Assembly (NCBI GenBank): GCA_013178165.1
Contig: JABLXG010000028.1
Span: 1 to 44,272, forward strand
Length of the DNA stretch: 44,272 nt
Direction: 5' to 3'
From: Anaerolineae bacterium
GTDB lineage: Bacteria > Chloroflexota > Anaerolineae > Aggregatilineales > Ch27
Below, one piece after another: positions 17,037 to 25,663 of the stretch (its first letter is position 1; every line of letters starts with the position of its first letter). The notes beneath the pieces are model-generated. The model did no database searches. It was given only the letters and a program-made list of their open reading frames with translations, and was not told where the DNA came from. The translations under genes and the position numbers were made by a program.

Positions 17037-17816
17037 CTAGCAGGGGGAATAGGTGCTACTGGTGCTGTATTCGTACAGATCGGCGCGGTAGTAGGAGGTG
17101 GTGTATTCAATGATCTCGCCGCTGGCCAGGTAAGCCGCCGTGTTTACCAGCAGCAACGGATCGCCGACGCTAACCTGCAGCAACTCCGCTTTGAGATCGT
17201 CCGCCGCCACTGCCGTGACGGTATGCCTGATCTCCTGCACCACCAGACGGTACACACGGGCGAGGACATCATAGAGCGATTCGGTGTTGAAATCGTGCTG
17301 TTCCAGTCCCGGGCACTGCTCCGTCAGGATGATCGATTTCTGCAGTCCGATCGGCTCATCATCACCAAAGCGCAGGCGGATCAGGTTGAAACAGGGGGCG
17401 CCCAGGCGAGCCTTGAGCGCGGCGGGTGCGCTATCGTCGACTACGCCGGAAAACGCCTGCAGCACCCGCGAGTGAGCGCGGCGGCCCATGTCGGCCATCT
17501 GCCGGGTGAAACTGCGATCCAAAAAGAACTGCATCCGCCCCATCTGGCGGCTGACGACTGTCCCGCGCCCGGCCTTGCGGCTGATCAGCCGGTCATCCGC
17601 CAGGCGGGAAAGCGCCATGCGCATGGTGTGGCGGCCCACGCCGAAGGCGCGCGACAGCTCCACTTCCGGCGGCAGCAGATCGCCCGGACTGAGCACGCCG
17701 TCCTGGATCAGCGCCCGCAGGCTGGTCTCCACCTGGTGGTAGAGCGGGATCGGGCTGGCAGGGTCGACCGGCCTGATCGGCAGTTCATGCAGGTAGCGTT
17801 GTCTGGCTTCGGTCAT
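17037..17816 (-). CDS. GntR-family transcriptional regulator, HutC/UTRA type
   Basis: 259 residues from ATG 17816, chosen for its GTGAG box 7 bases upstream and because the family's wHTH then starts at about residue 22. The wHTH spans about 22-90 (IPLYHQVETSLRALI, PPEVELSRAFGVGRHT, KAGRGTVVS). The effector-binding UTRA domain (about 100-250) contains the conserved LIRLRFGDDEPIGLQKS and YTTSYYRADLYEY blocks, and would sense a sugar or sugar phosphate. The gene lies between two operons whose promoters share one palindrome, making it the likely regulator of both. Repression relieved by a pathway intermediate is the usual mode for this family. Confidence 0.88.
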   Translation of the reverse strand: MTEARQRYLHELPIRPVDPASPIPLYHQVETSLRALIQDGVLSPGDLLPPEVELSRAFGVGRHTMRMALSRLADDRLISRKAGRGTVVSRQMGRMQFFLDRSFTRQMADMGRRAHSRVLQAFSGVVDDSAPAALKARLGAPCFNLIRLRFGDDEPIGLQKSIILTEQCPGLEQHDFNTESLYDVLARVYRLVVQEIRHTVTAVAADDLKAELLQVSVGDPLLLVNTAAYLASGEIIEYTTSYYRADLYEYSTSSTYSPC

Positions 17817-17982
17817 GGTGATGCTCACTTTGCGAAAGAGCTGGCTCCGGGCATAGAATAGAGTCAGTCGATGTGCCTGCACTGTCAGCCGGAAAGTCAT
17901 CGCTGCCGACAGGATGGTACGGGTACTGCCGGGGTAGCGCCCGCTCTGCATTCGGGCTAGTGGGTTGCTCCGTGCAGGCTGA

Positions 17983-18012
17983 TTGACTGAAAAGTGCGGA
18001 ATTTGTTATAAT
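17983..18012 (+). promoter_or_regulatory. Strong promoter of the CUT2/Gfo-Idh operon
   Basis: TTGACT (17983-17988, 5 of 6) and a perfect extended -10, TGtTATAAT (18004-18012), are separated by 18 bases. The palindrome at 18026-18039 starts at about +7. It lies in the 320-base gap 17817-18136 between gntR and the binding-protein gene. Confidence 0.82.
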
Positions 18013-18025
18013 GTCGTTACTGCGA

Positions 18026-18039
18026 AATGACCGGACATT
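18026..18039. promoter_or_regulatory. Operator palindrome, copy 2 (probable GntR site, CUT2 operon)
   Basis: AATGACCGGACATT: inverted repeat AATG/CATT and CCGG centre, with one mismatched A-A pair. It matches the copy at 16969-16982 at 12 of 14 positions and sits in the same place relative to its promoter (just after the -10). Confidence 0.7.
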
Positions 18040-18136
18040 CGGACTATTTTGCAGTGTACACCAGTTTCGCCTGGTGCTCAATACACCCCACAAGCCCCAT
18101 TTTACATATATGTATGAGGAGAAAGAGGAGTTCAGC

Positions 18137-19192
18137 ATGAAAAGCAAGTGGTTATTCGTCTTGCCGGTGCTGGCGCTCGTCGTGGCGCTGGTCGGTTCCG
18201 GCTCCGTCAGGGCGCAGGGCGATTCGTTCGTCATCGGCGTCTCTAACGGCTTTGTCGGCAGCGAATGGCGCACCCAGATGATCCAGAACATGGAGAACGT
18301 GGTCGCCGAGTTCGCTGAAAAGGGTGTCAATATCGAGCTGGTGATCGAGAGCGCGGATGTGGACGTACAGGGTCAGGTGCAGCAGATTCAGAACCTGATC
18401 AACCGCGGGGTGGACGCGATCATCGTCAATCCGAACGACCAATCGGCGCTGAACCTGGTGCTGGAGGACGCGGTGGCGGAGGGGATTGTGGTCATCGCGG
18501 TGGACCAGGAGATCAGTGCTGAGGGCGTGTACAATGTGGTGATCGACCAGAAGGAATGGGCGAAGATCAGCGCGCGGTGGCTGGCGGAGCAGCTGGGTGG
18601 CCAGGGTGACGTGGTGCTGATCGAAGGCTTTGTGGGGCACCCGGCGAACGAAGCGCGGATGGAAGGGGTGATGGAGGTTTTCGCCGAGTATCCGGGCATC
18701 AACATTGTCGGGCGTGACACGGGGATGTGGGATCAGGCGACCGGCCAGCAGGTGATGAGCGACTTTCTGGCGTCGCTGCCGAACATCGACGGGGTATGGA
18801 CGCAGGATGGGATGGCGCAGGGGGCGCTGACGGCGGTACGGACAGCGAACCCGGCGAAGTGGCCGGTGATGGTGGGTGAAGCGCGTGCGGGGTATCTGCA
18901 ACTGTGGCATGAGGTGAAGCAGGAGCGTCCGGAGTTCACGTCGTTCGGTGTGGTCAACCCGCCCGGCGTGGGCGCTGATGGCATCCGCGTCGCTGTCGAA
19001 ATCCTGATCGGCGGCACGCCGGATGTGTCCAAGCTCTCCGGCCCGTTCGGCAACACCTTCTACGTGCCGATCCCGTATGTGGTCGATGAGTTCAACTTTG
19101 AGGAACAGTACGAACTGGTGAAGGACCTGCCGGAGTCCTACACGCTCGACGGGTTCATCACCCAGATGCAGGCTGCAGGCTTCATGGAATAA
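18137..19192 (+). CDS. CUT2-family (ribose-type) ABC transporter, solute-binding protein
   Basis: 351 residues from ATG 18137 with GAGGAG at 18125-18130. It has a Sec signal peptide of about 28 residues ending in RAQG and no lipobox. The mature chain has the RbsB-like periplasmic-binding fold: FVIGVSNGFVGSEW near the N-terminus, NRGVDAIIVNPND, and a C-terminal YVVDEFNFEEQYELVKDL. CUT2 binding proteins usually recognise monosaccharides, pentoses or polyols. It is the first gene of the plus-strand arm of the GntR locus, 6 bases ahead of its ATPase gene. The ligand is unknown but is presumably the substrate of the enzymes in both arms. Confidence 0.9.
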   Translation: MKSKWLFVLPVLALVVALVGSGSVRAQGDSFVIGVSNGFVGSEWRTQMIQNMENVVAEFAEKGVNIELVIESADVDVQGQVQQIQNLINRGVDAIIVNPNDQSALNLVLEDAVAEGIVVIAVDQEISAEGVYNVVIDQKEWAKISARWLAEQLGGQGDVVLIEGFVGHPANEARMEGVMEVFAEYPGINIVGRDTGMWDQATGQQVMSDFLASLPNIDGVWTQDGMAQGALTAVRTANPAKWPVMVGEARAGYLQLWHEVKQERPEFTSFGVVNPPGVGADGIRVAVEILIGGTPDVSKLSGPFGNTFYVPIPYVVDEFNFEEQYELVKDLPESYTLDGFITQMQAAGFME

Positions 19193-19198
19193 CCGACC

Positions 19199-20716
19199 AT
19201 GAACACGGTGTCACTTTCAGCCCGGAACGTCACCAAACGGTACGGGGGCGTCGTAGCGCTCTCGGACGGTAACCTGGACGTGCAGTCGGGGGAAGTCGTT
19301 GCGCTGCTCGGCGCCAATGGAAGTGGCAAAAGCACCCTGAGCAAGGTCATCACAGGTGTAATCGCTCCCAATGAGGGGCGGTTACACCTGGATGGCCGGG
19401 CGGTCACGTTCTCTTCCCCACAGGCTGCCAAGAATGTCGGCATCACCGCCGTCTACCAGGAGCTGAGCCTGATCCCGGATATGACCGTGGCGGAGAACAT
19501 CTGGCTGGCTCATGAGCCGCGCCGGTGGGGGATTGCCGTCGACCATCGTGAGATGCGTGCCCGCACACAGGACCTGATCGCCCTGTTTGCGGGCACGGTC
19601 CAATCTTCACTACAGCCGGATGCGCTGGTCAACAGTCTGCCGCCGGATGAGCGCCAGGTGGTGGAGATTCTCAAGGCGCTCAGCCTGCAACCGCGCCTGA
19701 TGATCCTGGACGAGGCCACGGCCAGCCTGGACAGCCGCCAGGTCGCCCGCCTGTTTGAACTGATCGCGGACTGGAAGCGGCAGGGAATGGCCATCGTCTT
19801 TGTCTCCCATCGCATGGACGAGATCTTCCGCGTGGCCGACCGGGCGACTGTCCTCCGCAATGGGGCCAGTGTGGGCAACCGGGTGATCAGCGAAACAACT
19901 GAACAGGAACTCGTCGAGCTGATGATCGAGGGCATGGTCGCGCCGGAATTGGTACAGGGGAGGCAGCTGGCGCCGGACGCGCCGGTCCGGTTGCAGGTCA
20001 GGAACCTGCACACCGATCTGCTGAAGGACATCAGTTTTGACCTGCATGATGGCGAATTGCTGGGCCTGGGCGGTCTGCAGGGACAGGGTCAATCCGACTT
20101 GCTGCTGGCGCTGTTCGGGGCGATTCCCTGTGCAGGGCAGGTGCTACTTTCCAGCCAGCCGGCCCGTTTCTCCCACCCGCAGCAGGCCATGCAACATGGC
20201 CTGGCGTTTGTGCCGGGCGACCGGGCCACTGAAGGCGTGCTGCTCATCCGCTCCATCCTGGAGAATCTTCAGTTACCCTCCTGGCACAAGTACGGTTTCC
20301 CGCTGAACATGGTTCGGGCGCGTACGGATGCCAACCAGGTAGCACAGGAATTGCGCCTGGTGATGGAATCCCTGGACGCGCCAGTGAGCAGCCTGAGCGG
20401 TGGCAATGCCCAGAAGGTGGTGCTGGGCAAGTGGCTGCTGCGCAACCCGCGCGTGCTGCTCCTCAACGACCCGACCAAGGGTGTTGATGTCAGGACAAAA
20501 GTTGAGTTCTATGCGCTGTTGAACAGGCTCCGTGCCGCTGGGACGGCGATCCTGTTCTATAGCAGCGATGACGAAGAACTGCTGAGCCTGTGCAACCGTG
20601 TCCTGGTGCTGCATGATGGGCGAATCCGGGCGGAACTGGCGGGCGAAACGCTCAACCATGCCAACCTGGTCTCGGCCAGCATGGGCACGACCAATGCGAG
20701 TAACGGCCATGAATAG
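19199..20716 (+). CDS. CUT2-family sugar ABC transporter ATPase, two nucleotide-binding domains (RbsA-like)
   Basis: 505 residues, the standard RbsA/MglA length, with two tandem ABC domains. Domain 1 has Walker A GANGSGKST (38-46) and Walker B ILDEA with Asp171-Glu172. Its signature region is degenerate: SLPPDERQ at about 146-153 instead of an LSGGQ-like or the family's usual LSxxQQQ form. Domain 2 has a degenerate Walker A (GGLQGQGQSD, about 291-300), as is normal in RbsA proteins, but a good LSGGN signature at 399-403. The stop overlaps the following permease start by 8 bases, indicating coupling. It powers import by the permeases encoded at 20709 and 21671. Confidence 0.92.
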   Translation: MNTVSLSARNVTKRYGGVVALSDGNLDVQSGEVVALLGANGSGKSTLSKVITGVIAPNEGRLHLDGRAVTFSSPQAAKNVGITAVYQELSLIPDMTVAENIWLAHEPRRWGIAVDHREMRARTQDLIALFAGTVQSSLQPDALVNSLPPDERQVVEILKALSLQPRLMILDEATASLDSRQVARLFELIADWKRQGMAIVFVSHRMDEIFRVADRATVLRNGASVGNRVISETTEQELVELMIEGMVAPELVQGRQLAPDAPVRLQVRNLHTDLLKDISFDLHDGELLGLGGLQGQGQSDLLLALFGAIPCAGQVLLSSQPARFSHPQQAMQHGLAFVPGDRATEGVLLIRSILENLQLPSWHKYGFPLNMVRARTDANQVAQELRLVMESLDAPVSSLSGGNAQKVVLGKWLLRNPRVLLLNDPTKGVDVRTKVEFYALLNRLRAAGTAILFYSSDDEELLSLCNRVLVLHDGRIRAELAGETLNHANLVSASMGTTNASNGHE

Positions 20717-21674
20717 CGTAGTGCTGCGGCGGATCGCCCTGCGACACTCCTACCTGCTGGCCCTGCTGCTGCTCCTGATCGCGGTAGGGATCAACTTCTA
20801 CCTGCAGCCTAACCTGTTTGAACTGCGGGTGCTCAACAGCAACCTGCGTAACTTCCTGCCCCTGATCATCCTGACGGTCGGGCAGACCATCGTCATCATC
20901 GGCGGCGGGATCGATCTTTCTGTTGGGGCGATCGTCTCCATGGCCAACGCCATCCTGGTCACGCTGATCCTGCCGGAATCGGGGCCAACCGAGATTCTCG
21001 TTGGTATCCTGGCGGCGGTAGGGGCGGGGTTGGCCGCCGGGGTGTTCAATGGCCTGTGCGTGGCTTACCTGCGGCTGCAGCCGATTGTGACGACCTACGC
21101 CACCAGCTTCGTCTATGCGGGTATCGCGCTGCTGATCCTGCCCCGACCTGGCGGCAACCTGCCGCGTGAATTCCTGCGATCCTACCGGGGTGCGCCGCTG
21201 GATATCCCGCTGGCGCTGTACTTCATTGCCCTGGCCATCCTGATCTGGCTGGTGTTGCGTTCAACGCGCTACGGGCAGTATCTCTTTGCCACAGGCGGCA
21301 AGGCTGACGCTGCCTATGCGACCGGCGTGCCGGTGAACTTCGTGCGCTTCAGTACGTATGTGTGGGCGGGGCTGGCAGCGGCACTGTCCGCACTGGCGCT
21401 GACGATGAATCTGGGCACAGGCAACCCGCGTATCGGTGACGCTATGACGCTGGATTCGATCGTGGCTGTGGTGCTGGGCGGGACGCGCCTGAGCGGCGGC
21501 CAGGGCGGGGTGATCGGATCGGTGCTCGGCGTGCTGATCCTGGGCGTGATCCGTAACATCATCTCCTTCGCCAACGTCCCTACGTGGTCTCAGACGCTGG
21601 TGGATGCGCTGATCATCATCGCGGCGCTGGCTGGCCCAGGGTTGGTGCGGTTCTTGCGGAGGCGGACAGCATGA
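20709..21674 (+). CDS. CUT2 sugar ABC transporter permease 1 (RbsC-like)
   Basis: 321 residues from ATG 20709, overlapping the ATPase gene's last codons (ATGAATAG). About eight to ten hydrophobic helices are visible. The RbsC-type signatures are GGGIDLSVGAIVSMANAIL in the first half and DSIVAVVLGGTRLSGGQG in the second, the latter contacting the ATPase. Its stop overlaps the second permease gene by four bases (ATGA). The presence of two different permeases suggests a heterodimeric channel, as in several polyol and autoinducer-type CUT2 systems, rather than the RbsC homodimer. Confidence 0.9.
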   Translation: MNSVVLRRIALRHSYLLALLLLLIAVGINFYLQPNLFELRVLNSNLRNFLPLIILTVGQTIVIIGGGIDLSVGAIVSMANAILVTLILPESGPTEILVGILAAVGAGLAAGVFNGLCVAYLRLQPIVTTYATSFVYAGIALLILPRPGGNLPREFLRSYRGAPLDIPLALYFIALAILIWLVLRSTRYGQYLFATGGKADAAYATGVPVNFVRFSTYVWAGLAAALSALALTMNLGTGNPRIGDAMTLDSIVAVVLGGTRLSGGQGGVIGSVLGVLILGVIRNIISFANVPTWSQTLVDALIIIAALAGPGLVRFLRRRTA

Positions 21675-22645
21675 TTGACGCCATGCGATCCCTTCGACAG
21701 CAGTCGGCGCAGATCAGCCCGCCAGTCGTGGCGCTGTTGCTCTCTATCCTCCTGTTTCTGGCTGGCGGCCTGATCAACCCGAATTTTCTGAATATCAATC
21801 AGGCTGTGAATATCGTCCGCCTGGCTTCATTTCTGGGGATTATCGCTGCCGGGCAAACGCTGGTGATCATCAGCGGTGGTGAAGGTATCGATCTGTCAGC
21901 CGGGGCGGTGGTGACGCTGGGAGCCATCCTGACCTTCCGCCTGAGTAGTGGTCAGAATGACCTGATCCTGCCAGCGTTGCTGGTCGTGCTGGTAGTTGGT
22001 GCGGTGATCGGATTTTTGAACGGCCTGGGGATCATCGTGCTGCAGGTGCCGCCGCTGGTGATGACGCTGGGTATGACCGGCGTGGTGCAGGGCACGATCC
22101 TGGTGCTGACCCAGGGCGAACTGATCGGCAACATGCCACCGTTGCTGGGCCGCCTGATCGCTGAGCCGTTGATTCTGGGCATTCCCGGCGTGGTGATCCT
22201 GTGGGTACTGGTCGGGCTGGGCATGTGGCTGCTGCTGGAGCGCACGACTTACGGCAAGCAGTTATTCGCGATCGGCGTCAACCGCACGACGGCCCGGCTG
22301 TCCGGCGTGCGCGTGCCGTTCATTGTCATCATCACGTATACGCTCAGTGGCGTACTGGCGGCTTTTGGCGGGTTTGTGCTGCTGGGCTTTACCCAGACGG
22401 TCTTCCTTAACCTGGGTGGGCCGTACCAGTTTCCGGCGATTGCGGCGGTGGTGGTCGGCGGGACGGTGCTTTCCGGCGGCAAGGGTAGCTACTGGGGCAC
22501 GATGTCCGGCGCGCTCGTCCTGACCCTGATCGAGAGTCTGCTGCGGGCGCTGCAGCTTCAGGAAGCCTACAAGCTGATAACGCTGGGGATCACCCTCGTG
22601 GTGCTGATCTCCATTTATGGCCGCCAGCGGAGCGTCCGACAGTGA
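21671..22645 (+). CDS. CUT2 sugar ABC transporter permease 2 (RbsC-like)
   Basis: 324 residues from ATG 21671, in a 4-base ATGA overlap with permease 1. It has hydrophobic helices throughout and the same family motifs, GGEGIDLSAGAVVTLGAI and AAVVVGGTVLSGGKGSYW. It is distinct in sequence from permease 1, so the two probably pair. It is followed after 35 bases by two oxidoreductase genes in the same direction, showing that transport and metabolism are co-expressed. Confidence 0.9.
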   Translation: MIDAMRSLRQQSAQISPPVVALLLSILLFLAGGLINPNFLNINQAVNIVRLASFLGIIAAGQTLVIISGGEGIDLSAGAVVTLGAILTFRLSSGQNDLILPALLVVLVVGAVIGFLNGLGIIVLQVPPLVMTLGMTGVVQGTILVLTQGELIGNMPPLLGRLIAEPLILGIPGVVILWVLVGLGMWLLLERTTYGKQLFAIGVNRTTARLSGVRVPFIVIITYTLSGVLAAFGGFVLLGFTQTVFLNLGGPYQFPAIAAVVVGGTVLSGGKGSYWGTMSGALVLTLIESLLRALQLQEAYKLITLGITLVVLISIYGRQRSVRQ

Positions 22646-22680
22646 GCGCAGTTTGCGTATCTGGGGAGGAGTAGAGTCTG

Positions 22681-23877
22681 ATGCACAAGATCACGATGCT
22701 GGGCACCGGCCTGATCGGGATGTTTTACACGATGACCCTGCATGGCAGGCGCGGGCAGGACCGGGTGGCGGTGGTCTATTCCCGGACGGAAGAACGCGCC
22801 CGGCGGTTTGCCCAGGAATGGGGCATCCCGCGCTGGACAACCGACATGGCGGCGGCCATCCGCGACCCGGAGACTGATGTCGTGGTTATCGGGTTGCCCA
22901 ACAACCTGCACGAGCAGGCTGTCCTGCTGGCGGCGGAAGCGGGCAAGGCGGTGCTCTGCACCAAGCCGCTTGGTCGCAACGCTGCCGAGGCCAAACGGAT
23001 GCTGGACACGGTGGAGCGGGCGGGCGTCTTCCACGGTTATCTGGAAGATCTGGCCTATACGCCCAAGACGCTCAAGGCGCTCAAGTCGGTGAAGAGTGGC
23101 GCGCTGGGCAAAATCCTGTGGGCGCGCTCCCGCGAGGCGCATCCAGGCCCGCATAGCGACTGGTTCTGGGATAAAGAGCAATCTGGCGGCGGGGCGATTG
23201 TCGACCTGGGCTGCCATTGCATCGCCATCGCCCGTAACTTCATCGGCAAGGATGTCAAGCCGCTGGAAGTGATGTGCTGGGCCGATACGCAGGTGCATCC
23301 CATTGACGCCGAGGATAGCGCCGTCGGGCTGGTGCGCTATGCCAGCGGGGCGGTCGGCCAGTTTGAAGTTGCCTGGACGTTTCGCGGTGGGATGGACCTG
23401 CGCGACGAAGTCTCCGGTACCGAGGGCACGATCTGGCTCAATCACTGGCTGCGCACCGGCTTTGAGATGTTCACCGCTGTTGGCGAGCGCGGCTATGTGG
23501 CGGAGAAAGCCGAGGGCGATACTGGCTGGCTCTTCCCGGTTGGGGATGAGGTCGGCTCCCTGGGCTATAGCGACATGTTCGCCGACATGTTCGATTCGAT
23601 GGACAGGGGCGTCGCCCCGATGGAGACCTTCTATGATGGCTACGTGATCAACGCCATCATGGATGCTGCCTATCGCTCCGTCCAGTCCCGCCAGTGGGAG
23701 CCGGTGATTCTGGAAGACTGGCGCGGAGCCGAGGAAGCAGAGGCGGGGGCTCGCCTGACCGATTACGACGAGGCGCATTTCCTGATCAAGCGGGAAGTGA
23801 TGCCCGATGGCCAGGTCAAGCTGATCCTCAAGGAGAAGGCCAGCGGGCGCGTGGTGCAAAAGATCGTCAGCGCCTAA
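22681..23877 (+). CDS. Gfo/Idh/MocA-family NAD(P)-dependent oxidoreductase A
   Basis: 398 residues with GGGGAGGAG ahead of the ATG. The N-terminal Rossmann motif is GTGLIG at 8-13. The catalytic-lysine motif, normally EKP, reads CTKP at 93-96: the lysine (95) is kept and the glutamate is threonine. The C-terminal alpha/beta domain contains [20 protein letters not shown], the family's substrate-side histidine/aspartate block. Such enzymes oxidise or reduce a ring hydroxyl of sugars or inositols. It is followed by a related but non-identical homologue at 23919, so the pair may carry out a two-step epimerisation through a keto intermediate (inference). Confidence 0.88.
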   Translation: MHKITMLGTGLIGMFYTMTLHGRRGQDRVAVVYSRTEERARRFAQEWGIPRWTTDMAAAIRDPETDVVVIGLPNNLHEQAVLLAAEAGKAVLCTKPLGRNAAEAKRMLDTVERAGVFHGYLEDLAYTPKTLKALKSVKSGALGKILWARSREAHPGPHSDWFWDKEQSGGGAIVDLGCHCIAIARNFIGKDVKPLEVMCWADTQVHPIDAEDSAVGLVRYASGAVGQFEVAWTFRGGMDLRDEVSGTEGTIWLNHWLRTGFEMFTAVGERGYVAEKAEGDTGWLFPVGDEVGSLGYSDMFADMFDSMDRGVAPMETFYDGYVINAIMDAAYRSVQSRQWEPVILEDWRGAEEAEAGARLTDYDEAHFLIKREVMPDGQVKLILKEKASGRVVQKIVSA

Positions 23878-23918
23878 AGCGACGGGCGTCGGGGTCTGGC
23901 TCAGGAGGGGAGGAGGTC

Positions 23919-25001
23919 ATGGAAAAGGTTCGTGTTGGCGTGATCGGCAGCGGGTTTATCGGCCACATTCACGTCGATGGCCTCAAGCGGGTGCCGGAGG
24001 CGGAGATCGTCGCTGTGGCGTCGCGCACGCCCGGCAAGGCCCGCCGCTTCGCCGATGAGCGGGGCATCCCGTATGCTTACGAGGACTACCGCCAGCTGCT
24101 GGCGCGGGATGACATCCAGGCGGTAACCGTTGGCGTGCCGAATTACCTGCACGAGGAAGTCGTGATCGCCGCGGCGGAAGCGGGCAAACATATCATGTGC
24201 GAGAAGCCGTTCACGACGACCATGCGTGCGGCCCGCAATATGCTGGCGGCGGTCAGGAACGCCGGGGTCAAGCTGGTCTACGGCGAGATGTTGTGCTTTG
24301 CGCCCAAGTATGTCCGCGCCAAGCGGCTGGTGGAGGAGGGCGCGCTGGGTAAGGTGTTCCTGGTCAAGCAGAGCGAGGAGCATGACGGCCCACACTCGCC
24401 CTGGTTCTGGGATGTCAATCTGTCGGGTGGCGGCGTGCTGCTGGACATGGGCTGCCACTCGATCGAGTTCGCCCGCTGGATCCTGGACCGGCCGCAGGTG
24501 CGCAGCGTTGGCGCCACGCTGGGCACGTTCGTGCACCGTGACCGCACGCAGGGCGAGGATCACGCGATCTGCATCATCGAATTCGAAAACGACGCCATCG
24601 CTATCGCCGAGAATAGCTGGGCCAAGACCGGCGGCATCGATGACCGTTGTGAGATCTACGGCTCCAAAGGCAACACGCGGGCTGACCTGATTCATGGCAA
24701 CGCCCTGATCACCCACAGTAAAGTCGGCTACGGTTACGCCGTGGAAAAGGCTGATACCACCGTTGGCTGGACCTTCACCGGTTTTGAGGAAGAGTGGAAC
24801 TATGGTTTCCCGCAGGAAATGCAGCACTTCATCAACGTGATCAAGGGCCGCGAGGAGCCGGTCGAGCGCGGCGAAGACGGCCTGGAGGTGCTGAAGATCA
24901 TCCATGCAGCGTACCAGTCGGCGGGCGAGGGGCGTAAGATCACCTGGCCCTATGAGCCGCCTGACGTCCAGAAGCCGATTGACCTGTGGCTGAAGGCCTG
25001 A
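23919..25001 (+). CDS. Gfo/Idh/MocA-family NAD(P)-dependent oxidoreductase B
   Basis: 360 residues from ATG 23919. A purine-rich AGGAGG at 23911-23916 is very close to it; an overlapping GGAGGGG upstream may be the true ribosome site. Rossmann motif GSGFIG at 10-15 and canonical CEKP at 94-97. The C-terminal domain has SPWFWDVNLSGGGVLLD and MGCHSIEFARWI, similar to protein A. It lies 41 bases after gene A and is the last gene of the plus-strand arm, closed by the hairpin at 25027-25063. It probably acts on the same substrate family as A, perhaps in the opposite redox direction. Confidence 0.88.
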   Translation: MEKVRVGVIGSGFIGHIHVDGLKRVPEAEIVAVASRTPGKARRFADERGIPYAYEDYRQLLARDDIQAVTVGVPNYLHEEVVIAAAEAGKHIMCEKPFTTTMRAARNMLAAVRNAGVKLVYGEMLCFAPKYVRAKRLVEEGALGKVFLVKQSEEHDGPHSPWFWDVNLSGGGVLLDMGCHSIEFARWILDRPQVRSVGATLGTFVHRDRTQGEDHAICIIEFENDAIAIAENSWAKTGGIDDRCEIYGSKGNTRADLIHGNALITHSKVGYGYAVEKADTTVGWTFTGFEEEWNYGFPQEMQHFINVIKGREEPVERGEDGLEVLKIIHAAYQSAGEGRKITWPYEPPDVQKPIDLWLKA

Positions 25002-25026
25002 CCAACCTGAGCGGATGATTATTCTG

Positions 25027-25063
25027 GCGGCCTGCCCGCAGCTAGAGGCAGGCCGCTCGCTTT
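25027..25063 (+). terminator. Terminator hairpin at the end of the CUT2/oxidoreductase operon
   Basis: GCGGCCTGCC (25027-25036) pairs perfectly with GGCAGGCCGC (25047-25056) around a 10-nt loop, followed by TCGCTTT. It lies between converging genes. Confidence 0.7.
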
Positions 25064-25074
25064 GTGGTTTGTCG

Positions 25075-25491
25075 TCAGGCAGTCCTGTGCAGTACTGTCC
25101 ACATCCCAGCCAGCATATCACTGTGCGGTTCAAAGCCATACTGGCGGTAAAACGGGATGGCGGTGGGCGTGGCGAACAGCCCCACGAAAGCATCACCCGG
25201 CGCGGCAGCACGGATGAACGCCAGCAGGCGCTCCAGCATCGCCCCGCCGACGCCCTGGCCCTGGTGTTCCGGGCGCACAGCGAAATCCTGAATGTAATAG
25301 AATTTGCCCCGGTCGCCGATCACCCGCGCCATGCCGATCGGCTGACCATCTCGCATGGCTACGACGCCATACAGGGTGTTAGCCAGGGCGGCAGCAGTTT
25401 CTTCCGGTGTATATGGCTGCCAGCCCACCGCCTCGAACAGGGCGTGGTGCTCCTGCGGGGTGGGGAGGCGCTCGATAAGCTCGTAGGTCAT
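25075..25491 (-). CDS. GNAT-family N-acetyltransferase
   Basis: 138 residues from ATG 25491, with GGAAAGAG about 9 bases upstream on its strand; longer starts add non-conserved sequence. The acetyl-CoA pyrophosphate-binding motif A is RPEHQGQGVGGAM, with Q77-x-x-G80-x-G82. The C-terminal FYRQYGFEP is the standard GNAT motif B region. The acceptor is unknown. It lies 172 bases beyond the second CUT2 operon on the same strand, separated by a structured region, so it is probably not part of the sugar pathway. Confidence 0.85.
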   Translation of the reverse strand: MTYELIERLPTPQEHHALFEAVGWQPYTPEETAAALANTLYGVVAMRDGQPIGMARVIGDRGKFYYIQDFAVRPEHQGQGVGGAMLERLLAFIRAAAPGDAFVGLFATPTAIPFYRQYGFEPHSDMLAGMWTVLHRTA

Positions 25492-25560
25492 GGGCGTCGC
25501 TCTTTCCGGGATGTGTTTGACTGGTATGCCCGGGCAGAGATCCGAGCCTGCCGCCAGACG

Positions 25561-25619
25561 TCTCACGCCGATGCCAGCAGGCGCGGGCTGAACTGCCCGT
25601 GTCCGGCACCGGCGTGAGA
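25561..25619 (-). repeat. Long-arm inverted repeat between GNAT gene and CUT2 operon
   Basis: TCTCACGCCG (25561-25570) and CGGCGTGAGA (25610-25619) are perfect 10-base inverted arms separated by 39 GC-rich bases that can fold further. This may be the transcript end of the minus-strand transporter operon. No T-tract is visible. Confidence 0.45.
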
Positions 25620-25663
25620 TGGAATGCAGGCTGATCCTGGCGGCAGCATCCGCTGTGGTCGTT

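Noticed and set aside
22615-25211. Two long minus-strand open frames opposite the paired Gfo/Idh/MocA genes
   Set aside because: Both lie opposite clear dehydrogenase genes with Rossmann motifs; their sequences show His/Arg-rich shadow composition.
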